Assembly: GCA_947629425.1 (NCBI GenBank)
Contig: CANRDR010000075.1
Location: 1 to 7,553 of the forward strand
DNA length: 7,553 nt
From: an uncultured Bacilli bacterium
Lineage (GTDB): Bacteria > Bacillota_I > Bacilli_A > RF39 > UBA660
Direction: 5' to 3'
Positions 1 through 5,533 of this stretch are shown piece by piece. The notes under the pieces were generated by a model, which saw nothing but the letters and a program-made list of their open reading frames with translations, made no database searches and was not told the origin of the DNA. How positions within the stretch are numbered: position 1 is the stretch's first letter; each line of letters starts with the position of its first letter. The position numbers and the translations under genes are program-made.

Positions 1-229
1 ATTTACCCATAACATCTCCGACTATACGAGCCGATTTTTTATGAGGTTTATCAGGAGTATAACCTGATTCATACATTGACCATAAAATTCTTCTATGAAC
101 TGGTTTTAAACCATCTCTTAAGTCTGGTAATGCACGAGATACAATTACACTCATTGAATATTCTATAAATGATGATTTAATCTCATTTACAATATTATTT
201 TCTTCTAATCTATCTCTACTATGATCCAT
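1..229 (-). CDS. gyrA: DNA gyrase subunit A, N-terminal fragment (runs off the window)
   Basis: This is the A subunit of DNA gyrase, the type IIA topoisomerase that breaks and rejoins DNA while GyrB supplies ATP hydrolysis. Only the first 76 codons plus one base are present. The translation begins MDHSRDRLEENN and contains the hallmark GyrA/ParC stretch EYSMSVIVSRALPDLRDGLK followed by PVHRRILWSM and KKSARIVGDVMGK, which is the start of the winged-helix DNA-binding region and of the quinolone-resistance region. The catalytic tyrosine (about residue 120 in the family) lies beyond the edge. The ATG at 227-229 is preceded by a perfect AGGAGG at 235-240 with a 5-nt gap. The gyrB stop codon lies within that Shine-Dalgarno site, so the two genes are almost certainly co-transcribed and translationally coupled. 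Adjacency to gyrB near the origin favours gyrA over parC. Confidence 0.97.
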   Translation of the reverse strand, partial: MDHSRDRLEENNIVNEIKSSFIEYSMSVIVSRALPDLRDGLKPVHRRILWSMYESGYTPDKPHKKSARIVGDVMGK

Positions 230-238
230 ATAAACCTC

Positions 239-2155
239 CTAAATATCTAAGTTTGTAGCATATGTTGCATTTTCTTCAATGAATTTTCTTCTTGGTTCTA
301 CTTCTTCACCCATTAAAAGTGAGAATGCTTCATCTGCTTGAATTGCATCATCTACAGTAATCTTTCTTAAAATTCTTGTATTTATATCCATTGTTGTTTC
401 ATTTAATTCTTCAGCATCCATTTCTCCTAAACCTTTCATTCTAAATATATCGTATTTAGTATTTGGATTTAATGATGCTAAATAACTATCTCTTTCTTCT
501 TCATTTAATACATATTTAATTGTTTTTCCATGTTTTATACAGAATAATGGAGGTTGAGCAGCATATACGTGTCCTGCTTCAACAATTGGTCTAAAGAAAC
601 GATAGAATAATGTTAATAATAAAACTCTAATATGTGAACCATCTACATCGGCATCTGTCATTATTATTATTTTATCATATCTTAATTTGCTTAAATCAAA
701 ATTTTCTCCTATTCCTGTACCAAACGCAGTTATTATTGTTCTTATTTCTTCATTTGAAAGTGCTCTATCCATTCTTGCTTTTTCTACATTTAATATTTTA
801 CCACGAAGTGGAAGTATTGCTTGTGTCATTGCATCTCTTCCTTTAATTGCAGAACCACCGGCACTATCTCCTTCGACTATAAATATTTCACAAACTGATG
901 GATCTTTTTCTTTACAATCTTCTAATTTTCCGCCAAAGTTTGTTACAACATCCAAGTCTCCTTTTCTTCTTGAAAGTTCTCTTGCATTTTTAGCAGCAAC
1001 TCTTGCCCTTGCAGCAGTCATTGTTTTTTCAACTATAATTTTGGCATCATCTGGATTTTCCATTAAGTATCTTTCAAATCCCTTAGAAAATACACTATCT
1101 GCAAGTTTTCTTACTTCTGAGTTACCTAATCTTCCTTTTGTTTGCCCTTCAAATTGAGGATTTGGATGTTTACATGAAATAATCATTGTTAATCCTTCTT
1201 TAACATCATCACCTGTTAAAGAATCATCTTTTTCTTTTAACATATTTGATTTTCTTGCATAGTTGTTAATAACTCTAGTTAATGCTCTTCTAACTCCTTC
1301 TTCATGTGTTCCGCCATCATGTGTATTTATATTATTAACAAAAGAATAAATGCTATCAGAATAACCTGAATTATATTGCATTGCAACTTCAAAAAATACC
1401 CCATCTTCTTCACCATCTAAGTGTATTATTTCTTTTTGAATTGGTGTTTTGCTAGCATTCAAAAACTTTACATATTCACTTATACCGCCTTCATAACAGA
1501 AAGTTTCTCCAGTAGTATCTTCATCATCTCTATCATCTCTTATAGTAATAGATAATCCTTTATTTAAGAATGCTAATTCACGTACTCTTACCTTTAATGT
1601 TTCATAATCAAATATATCCGTATCAAATATTTCTGGATCTGGTTTAAATTCAACAGTAGTTCCTGTTCTATTTTCTTCACAATCACCTATTATTGTTAAT
1701 TTTTGAACAGTTTTTCCACCATCAGCAAATTTTGCTTCATGAATTTTTCCATCTCTATAAACTGTTACGTTTACATATTTAGATAAAGCATTAACAACAC
1801 TTGCACCTACTCCATGTAAACCACCACTTACTTTATATCCACCTTCTCCAAATTTTCCACCAGCATGTAATACAGTATAAACTGTTTCAACAGTAGATAT
1901 TCCAGTTTTTTTATGAATTCCTACAGGAATACCTCTACCATTATCTCTTACAGTAATTGAATTACCTTTATTTATAATAACTTCAATATGATTACAAAAA
2001 CCTGCTAATGCTTCATCTATTGAATTATCTACAATTTCCCATACTAAGTGATGTAAACCTTTTACATCAGTTGTACCTATATACATACCAGGTCTTTTTC
2101 TAACTGCTTCTAATCCTTCTAAAACTTGTATATCATTATCAGAATATTCATTCAT
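239..2155 (-). CDS. gyrB: DNA gyrase subunit B
   Basis: This is the ATPase subunit of DNA gyrase, which drives negative supercoiling together with GyrA. The 638 residues equal the length of B. subtilis GyrB, so it is the short Gram-positive form. Visible motifs in order: GHKL ATP-binding site EIVDNSIDEA (40-49, Asn44 for Mg), DNGRGIP (71-77), the ATP lid GGLHGVGASV (111-120), the transducer QTK loop around 338-340 with the ATP-contacting lysine, the TOPRIM glutamate in EGDSAGGSA (429-437), PLRGKILNVEKA (449-460), the metal-binding DxDxD of TDADVDGSH (500-508), and the tail KGLGEMDAEEL (574-584). The ATG at 2153-2155 has AAGGAGAG 5 nt upstream (2161-2168). It overlaps the recF stop by 8 bp (2148-2155), which implies coupled translation. 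The gene ends with TAG 9 bp before gyrA. The sequence between the TOPRIM glutamate loop and QAILPL reads IKGRDAMT rather than the common KQGRDRxF form. ParE is a less likely alternative given the recF/gyrA context. Confidence 0.98.
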   Translation of the reverse strand: MNEYSDNDIQVLEGLEAVRKRPGMYIGTTDVKGLHHLVWEIVDNSIDEALAGFCNHIEVIINKGNSITVRDNGRGIPVGIHKKTGISTVETVYTVLHAGGKFGEGGYKVSGGLHGVGASVVNALSKYVNVTVYRDGKIHEAKFADGGKTVQKLTIIGDCEENRTGTTVEFKPDPEIFDTDIFDYETLKVRVRELAFLNKGLSITIRDDRDDEDTTGETFCYEGGISEYVKFLNASKTPIQKEIIHLDGEEDGVFFEVAMQYNSGYSDSIYSFVNNINTHDGGTHEEGVRRALTRVINNYARKSNMLKEKDDSLTGDDVKEGLTMIISCKHPNPQFEGQTKGRLGNSEVRKLADSVFSKGFERYLMENPDDAKIIVEKTMTAARARVAAKNARELSRRKGDLDVVTNFGGKLEDCKEKDPSVCEIFIVEGDSAGGSAIKGRDAMTQAILPLRGKILNVEKARMDRALSNEEIRTIITAFGTGIGENFDLSKLRYDKIIIMTDADVDGSHIRVLLLTLFYRFFRPIVEAGHVYAAQPPLFCIKHGKTIKYVLNEEERDSYLASLNPNTKYDIFRMKGLGEMDAEELNETTMDINTRILRKITVDDAIQADEAFSLLMGEEVEPRRKFIEENATYATNLDI

Positions 2156-3242
2156 ATAAACTCTCCTTTATTTTGCCATTTTCTAATTCAAATACTTTAC
2201 TACCACTTAAATAGCTTTTCTTTAACTTTTTTAAATCTGTTGTAGTAATAAATGTTTGTATATTTTTATTAATATAATTTAAAATTTTCTCTATTTTTTT
2301 AATATCTAATTCACTAAATAAGTCATCTAATATTAATATAGGATATTCATCTTTCTTTTTATAAAATATTTCTAATTCAGTTAATTTAAAGGCAATTACA
2401 GCACTCTTTTGTTGCCCTTCACTTGCAAAATTTTTTGCATCTACTCCATCAAGCATAAATATAAAATCATCATGATGAACACCTATTTGAGTTGATTTAA
2501 AATTAACATCTTTTTGTATATTATTTTTATATTGTGTTAATAAAGTTTCAATACTCATATTATTATAATCACTTTTATAATATATCTTTAAATTAGCATT
2601 AAAACCAATTTTTTTATAAATATCATTAATTAAAGTATTTATATCATTAATATAACTTTCTCTTATCTTATTTATTTTAATACCATATTCTATTAATTTT
2701 TCATCTAATATATTTAAATAATTTATATTAACATTATCTATATTAGCTTTCTTTAAATAAGTATTTCTTTGTTTAAGAATTTTATTATAATAATTTAAAT
2801 ATTTTAAGTAATCATTATTCAACTCAGAAATTTCTAAATTAATTAATTTTCTTCTAGTACTAGGAGTATCTTTTATTAATTTTAAATCGTTTAAACTAAA
2901 CATAATAACATTAATATTAGATATATAATCACTTAACTTTTTTACTTTATTATTGTTAATTTTTACTACTTTTAAATTATCTTGATATATTATTTTATAA
3001 TTATTAATAAAACTATCTTTAATAGTACCTTCTATTTTATATAAACTATTTCCATCTTTTATTAATACATTATCATCATTTGTTCTAAATGATTTAGTAA
3101 GTGCTAATACAAATATTGCTTCTACTATATTAGTCTTTCCTTCTCCATTTGAACCAATAATAATATTTTTCTTTTCATAGAAATTTAATTCCAAATTAGA
3201 AAAATTTCTAAAGTTTAGTAATTTCAAAGTAGTGATTTCCAT
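2148..3242 (-). CDS. recF: RecF DNA replication/repair ATPase
   Basis: This is an SMC-like ABC ATPase of the RecFOR pathway, which helps load RecA at single-strand gaps and post-replication lesions in the cytoplasm. The 364 residues are close to the family's usual 360-375. The N-terminus LKLLNFRNF matches the RecF lobe I signature. Walker A is GSNGEGKT at residues 30-37, the ABC signature is FASEGQQKS at about 272-280, and Walker B is ILILDDLFSELD with the DD at 306-307. The middle is a lysine/asparagine-rich helical region, as expected for lobe II. The ATG at 3240-3242 has GAGGGG 5 nt upstream (3248-3253). The gene ends in TGA inside the gyrB start region, which shows that TGA is a stop here. 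It heads a recF-gyrB-gyrA operon with a promoter at 3310-3338. Its codons are strongly AT-biased, more so than gyrB. Confidence 0.97.
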   Translation of the reverse strand: MEITTLKLLNFRNFSNLELNFYEKKNIIIGSNGEGKTNIVEAIFVLALTKSFRTNDDNVLIKDGNSLYKIEGTIKDSFINNYKIIYQDNLKVVKINNNKVKKLSDYISNINVIMFSLNDLKLIKDTPSTRRKLINLEISELNNDYLKYLNYYNKILKQRNTYLKKANIDNVNINYLNILDEKLIEYGIKINKIRESYINDINTLINDIYKKIGFNANLKIYYKSDYNNMSIETLLTQYKNNIQKDVNFKSTQIGVHHDDFIFMLDGVDAKNFASEGQQKSAVIAFKLTELEIFYKKKDEYPILILDDLFSELDIKKIEKILNYINKNIQTFITTTDLKKLKKSYLSGSKVFELENGKIKESLYE

Positions 3243-3271
3243 TTAAACCCCTCTTTTTTAACATATAATAA

Positions 3272-3309
3272 ATTAAATAGGTATGATAATACTCCTATAC
3301 CTATTTAAT
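3272..3309 (-). promoter_or_regulatory. 13-bp perfect inverted repeat at the recF transcript 5' end
   Basis: Arms 3272-3284 (ATTAAATAGGTAT) and 3297-3309 (ATACCTATTTAAT) are perfect complements around a 12-nt loop. The predicted recF start point (about 3303) falls inside the upstream arm, so the recF-gyrB-gyrA mRNA would begin with a stem-loop. As DNA it is a palindrome lying over +1, the place of a repressor operator. It could also slow transcripts arriving from comK, but the run after it (TTTATTATATG) is a poor terminator tract. What is seen is the repeat; the role is inferred. Confidence 0.6.
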
Positions 3310-3338
3310 ATTATAACATAAAATCTTAGTATTTTAAA
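3310..3338 (-). promoter_or_regulatory. Extended -10 promoter for recF-gyrB-gyrA
   Basis: On the minus strand a perfect extended -10, TGTTATAAT (3318 down to 3310), is preceded by TTTAAA (3338 down to 3333, 4 of 6 match to TTGACA) at a 17-bp spacing. The expected start is near 3303, giving a leader of about 60 nt. It lies between the comK stop and recF, so recF can be transcribed independently of comK. Confidence 0.7.
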
Positions 3339-3350
3339 AGGATTTTTAAC

Positions 3351-3803
3351 TTATATTTCTCTTCTTTTTTGAAAAACGGATTCTAATCTATGAGATTTTA
3401 AAATTTGATTGTTTAATATACAAAAAGAAGTATCTAAGTCAACTTTAACACCATTTTCAAATACTACTACTGATGTTTTTCTATCATAATCGTAATAGTA
3501 TCTATCAATGTTATTTAAAGAAAGCCAACTACACTTTTTTAGTCTTGGGGAACTTGTAGGGAAAAATATTAGGGCGTTTTCTTCTTGTATTACAATTGGG
3601 GCTTTGTAACTTATTCCTGTCAACTTATTAGTGCCTTTTTGTCTTCCTTCAATACTACTACCATAATATCTACAACTGTCATCCATTATATGTTTTGGGG
3701 TGTTATTAATAATAAATGAACAGTCTTTTTCTATAACTTTACTTTTATTCTCACCTACAGGTAGAATTGCTAAAGTTTCTTTAGATATTTCATAGTCTTT
3801 CAT
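3351..3803 (-). CDS. comK: ComK-family competence transcription factor, short form
   Basis: This is a homologue of ComK, the B. subtilis master activator of genetic competence, which binds paired AT-boxes upstream of DNA-uptake and recombination genes. Residues line up with B. subtilis ComK from near the start: DYEISKETLAILP (3-15) with SYEVNGATIAVLP, KVIEKDCSF (22-30) with KIIEKDCVF, the core DSCRYYGSSIEGRQKGT (42-58) with RSCRFFGSSYAGRKAGT, then ALIFFPTSSP (77-86), CSWLSLNNI (91-99) and VFENGVKVDLDTSF (114-127). The protein is 150 residues against 192 in B. subtilis and stops at the equivalent of KFQDR, so the C-terminal segment carrying the FMLYPK MecA-binding motif is absent. The ATG at 3801-3803 is chosen because GGGAGGTGA (3809-3817) lies 5 nt upstream. 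An in-frame TTG at 3839 would add 12 residues that run through that site and the -10 element. G+C (about 29%) is a little above dnaN and recF. It has its own promoter and is isolated by terminators/promoters on both sides. Function as a competence regulator here is inferred from homology. Confidence 0.92.
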   Translation of the reverse strand: MKDYEISKETLAILPVGENKSKVIEKDCSFIINNTPKHIMDDSCRYYGSSIEGRQKGTNKLTGISYKAPIVIQEENALIFFPTSSPRLKKCSWLSLNNIDRYYYDYDRKTSVVVFENGVKVDLDTSFCILNNQILKSHRLESVFQKRREI

Positions 3804-3808
3804 CAACC

Positions 3809-3817
3809 TCACCTCCC
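3809..3817 (-). promoter_or_regulatory. Strong Shine-Dalgarno site that fixes the comK start
   Basis: GGGAGGTGA on the minus strand is a near-complete complement of the 16S rRNA 3' end, 5 nt before the ATG at 3801-3803. It is the best Shine-Dalgarno site in the window and rules against the upstream TTG start at 3839. Confidence 0.85.
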
Positions 3818-3827
3818 TCGAGATACC

Positions 3828-3836
3828 CTTATACCA
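3828..3836 (-). promoter_or_regulatory. Extended -10 promoter element of comK
   Basis: TGGTATAAG on the minus strand fits TGn-TATAAT with one mismatch. The start would be near 3821, leaving a short leader of about 18 nt that is mostly the Shine-Dalgarno site. No good -35 hexamer is found 16-18 bp upstream (the 17-bp position reads CACGAT), so the promoter either relies on the extended -10 or needs an activator. Confidence 0.55.
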
Positions 3837-3853
3837 CAACGTATTTGAAAATC

Positions 3854-3868
3854 GTGTCAGTTGGTGTC
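3854..3868 (-). promoter_or_regulatory. Direct GACAC repeat with 10-bp phasing upstream of comK
   Basis: On the minus strand GACAC occurs at 3868-3864 and again at 3858-3854, exactly one helical turn apart, centred about 40 bp before the predicted start. Both copies are in a locally G+C-richer patch flanked by TTTTC/GATTTTC. This is the position of a class II activator site. The repeat is seen directly; the binding protein is unknown. Confidence 0.4.
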
Positions 3869-3877
3869 GAAAAGTAT

Positions 3878-3908
3878 AAAAAAAGAGATTTTTTTGTGAA
3901 AAACTCTT
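3878..3908 (-). terminator. Intrinsic terminator between the 92-residue gene and comK
   Basis: Read on the minus strand, arm AAGAGTTTTT (3908-3899), a 5-nt loop (3898-3894) and arm AAAAA-T-CTCTT (3893-3883, one bulged base) form a hairpin followed by an unbroken run of seven T (3884-3878). It lies 27 bp beyond the stop codon of the 92-residue gene and would end transcripts from that gene or from dnaN read-through before comK. Confidence 0.75.
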
Positions 3909-3934
3909 AATTTATTAACAATAATTTTTAATTT

Positions 3935-4213
3935 TTATCTCTTTTTATGTATATTATTTTCTTCTTTGATTATCTCTTCTTTTAATCTTTTTAACAAATC
4001 TTTTGAAATATTTTTTTTATTTGATTTTTCAGATGGCTTTAATTTTCTTGTTTCTTCTATTTCTTCATCTAAATTATCAAATACATCTGAAATATCTTTT
4101 TTATTTAATTTTTCAGATGGTTTTAATTTTCTTGTTTCTTCTATCTCTTCATCTAAATTATCAAATATACTAGAACTATTCATTTTCCCATTGTCATTAT
4201 TAGAAATATTCAT
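3935..4213 (-). CDS. Hypothetical charged protein with two tandem 28-residue repeats
   Basis: No family is recognised. The 92-residue product starts MNISNNDNGKMN and is dominated by two adjacent 28-residue repeats (residues 15-42 and 43-70), each with the core FDNLDEEIEETRKLKPSEK, then NKK and IS; they differ at only about four positions. A short lysine/glutamate-rich tail (KDLLKRLKEEIIKEENN) may be a decayed or helix-continuing part. There is no signal peptide, membrane segment or cysteine. Acidic blocks alternate with basic blocks, consistent with amphipathic helix or coiled coil joined by disordered linkers. The ATG at 4211-4213 is preferred because AAAGGAG (4224-4230) lies 10 nt upstream; an in-frame TTG at 4237 would include that site. 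It has its own promoter and terminator. It occupies the position of the S4-domain gene yaaA/rlbA in B. subtilis but shares nothing with that protein. Confidence 0.7.
   Translation of the reverse strand: MNISNNDNGKMNSSSIFDNLDEEIEETRKLKPSEKLNKKDISDVFDNLDEEIEETRKLKPSEKSNKKNISKDLLKRLKEEIIKEENNIHKKR
4004..4171 (-). repeat. Two-copy 84-bp tandem repeat inside the small gene
   Basis: Units 4004-4087 and 4088-4171 are directly adjacent, in frame, and about 90% identical by eye (about seven differences in 84 positions, several of them at third codon positions). The unit is a multiple of three, so gain or loss of copies would keep the frame. The high DNA identity suggests a fairly recent duplication. 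Confidence 0.9.
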
Positions 4214-4241
4214 TTTTACAAGTCTCCTTTCAAACAAATAA

Positions 4242-4250
4242 ATTATATCA
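4242..4250 (-). promoter_or_regulatory. Extended -10 promoter of the 92-residue gene
   Basis: TGATATAAT on the minus strand is a perfect TGn-TATAAT. The start would be near 4235, about 20 nt before the ATG, which places the Shine-Dalgarno site AAAGGAG inside a short leader. The -35 position is weak (TGTATA at a 17-bp spacing). It lies in the 78-bp gap after dnaN. Confidence 0.65.
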
Positions 4251-4291
4251 TATATTAAAATTCATATACAAATAAATTATTCTATTAATTT

Positions 4292-5410
4292 TTAATATGT
4301 TTTTATAGGTAAAATTAATTGTATTAAACTTTCATCTTTAACTGATTTTAATATTATTGGTGAAGAATCATTATTTAAAAGTATTAGTAACTCTTCTTCT
4401 TCAAATGTTCTTAATGCATCCATCATATATTTAGAACTAAATGATATTGCAATATCTTTATCTGTATTTTTTTCTACTGTTATTTTATCATCTACTTTAC
4501 CTATTTCAGAAGCAAAACTAGATATATTTAATTCATTATTATTAGTTTCCATTCTAACTATATTTTTATCTTTACTTTGTGTTAATAACGCTGCTCTATC
4601 TATACTTGAATAAAAATCATTTAAATTAGTATTAATAATTATTTCAAATACATTAGGTATTAAGTTTGCTGTATTAGGATAAGTACCCATTAATAAACTA
4701 GTTTGGAATATTATATTTTTATATTTAAATAATACTTTGTTATTAAATATATGTATTTCCACATCATCTTCATCACTTAATATTTTATCAAATTCACTTA
4801 TATTTTTACCTGGAATTACTATATTAACATCATCTTCGTAATTGCTATCTAAATTTATTGTTTTTTTAGCAAGACGATAAGAATCTGTTGCAACAACTTC
4901 CATAGTATTATTTGATATTTTTATATTTAATCCTGTAAGTAAAGGTCTTGATTCTTGTAAAGATACTGCAAATATAGTTTGTCTTATCATATCTTTCATA
5001 ATATTACTTTTTAATATTATAGGATTATTTGTTTCTTCTAAAGTTATTTGTGGATAATCTTCACTATTTAAACAATTTAAATTATATTGACTACTTTCAG
5101 TAAATATTCTTATTTTTAATCCATCTATTACTTCTATGTTTATTTCATCTGTAGGCATTTTTCTAATTATATCTATTATATATTTACTTTGTATTATTAT
5201 AGTTCCAGTATTTTCTATACTAATAATATCACTTGCAGGTATAAATGATTTAATTGTTAAATCACTATCACTTGCCATTAAATCTAATCCTTCTTCTGTT
5301 AAACTAAATTTTATACCATTTAATATAGGTATTATATTTCTTGGATTAATCGCTCTTACTACATTTACTAAATTATCTAGTAAAATATTTTTATTAATTT
5401 TAAATTTCAT
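4292..5410 (-). CDS. dnaN: DNA polymerase III subunit beta (sliding clamp)
   Basis: This is the ring-shaped processivity clamp; it dimerises around DNA and tethers the replicative polymerase and many repair and regulatory partners through a hydrophobic pocket. The 372 residues are close to B. subtilis DnaN (378). Recognisable marks are the N-terminal MKFKINKNILLDNLVNVVRA with NIIPILNGI (25-33), RPLLTGLNI (155-163), the pocket segment ATDSYRLAKK (174-183), and the conserved C-terminal end LILPIKTY (365-372), whose family form is LILPxRTY. The ATG at 5408-5410 has GAAGGA (5417-5422) 6 nt upstream. It follows dnaA by 123 bp, the standard order, and may be transcribed both from dnaA and from its own promoter in that gap, though no convincing -35/-10 pair stands out there. 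Confidence 0.98.
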   Translation of the reverse strand: MKFKINKNILLDNLVNVVRAINPRNIIPILNGIKFSLTEEGLDLMASDSDLTIKSFIPASDIISIENTGTIIIQSKYIIDIIRKMPTDEINIEVIDGLKIRIFTESSQYNLNCLNSEDYPQITLEETNNPIILKSNIMKDMIRQTIFAVSLQESRPLLTGLNIKISNNTMEVVATDSYRLAKKTINLDSNYEDDVNIVIPGKNISEFDKILSDEDDVEIHIFNNKVLFKYKNIIFQTSLLMGTYPNTANLIPNVFEIIINTNLNDFYSSIDRAALLTQSKDKNIVRMETNNNELNISSFASEIGKVDDKITVEKNTDKDIAISFSSKYMMDALRTFEEEELLILLNNDSSPIILKSVKDESLIQLILPIKTY

Positions 5411-5533
5411 TATATTTCCTTCTTTCTTATTTTATTAACTTATTATTATTATATATGTTTATTGTGTTTATAACTTTAAGAATGCTTATATTTATCGCAA
5501 ATTTACTTGTTTAAAACTATTTAATTATTAACA
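5411..5533. other. dnaA-dnaN intergenic region with DnaA-box-like sites
   Basis: In B. subtilis the unwinding part of the origin lies in this gap. Here it holds TTATTAACAT at 5525-5534 (identical to three copies upstream of dnaA), a minus-strand TTATAAACA (5480 down to 5472 approximately, one mismatch to TTATNCACA), and a weaker TTATTAACT at 5432-5440 followed by three TTA triplets (5443-5451). The gap is strongly AT-rich. A second origin segment here is plausible but not shown. Confidence 0.4.

Noticed and set aside
634..1157. Plus-strand reading frames opposite gyrB
   Set aside because: They are antisense to a gene with all GyrB motifs, have low-complexity Leu/Ser/Phe-rich translations and no Shine-Dalgarno site.
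2148..2155. Use of the Mycoplasma code (TGA as Trp)
   Set aside because: recF ends in TGA exactly where RecF proteins end, and Trp in dnaA is encoded by TGG.
3320..3350. ComK-box-like AAAAATCCTTTT upstream of recF
   Set aside because: The spacing is not AAAA-N5-TTTT and A/T runs of this kind are abundant in the window, so the match carries no weight.
3804..3839. TTG start adding 12 residues to ComK
   Set aside because: The extension is encoded by the promoter -10 and the Shine-Dalgarno site of the downstream ATG, and the B. subtilis alignment begins at that ATG.
3966..4241. Plus-strand reading frame opposite the repeat gene
   Set aside because: It mirrors the tandem repeat on the other strand. 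The minus frame has a Shine-Dalgarno site, promoter and terminator; the plus frame has none and reads as Phe/Ser repeats.
5136..5438. Plus-strand hydrophobic frame opposite the dnaN start
   Set aside because: Antisense of AT-rich dnaN codons gives Ile/Leu-rich translation that mimics a membrane protein; there is no start signal.
5440..5500. dnaN promoter with TATAAT in the dnaA-dnaN gap
   Set aside because: A TATAAT is present on the minus strand but no acceptable -35 or TG extension is at the right distance; several equally weak pairs exist.
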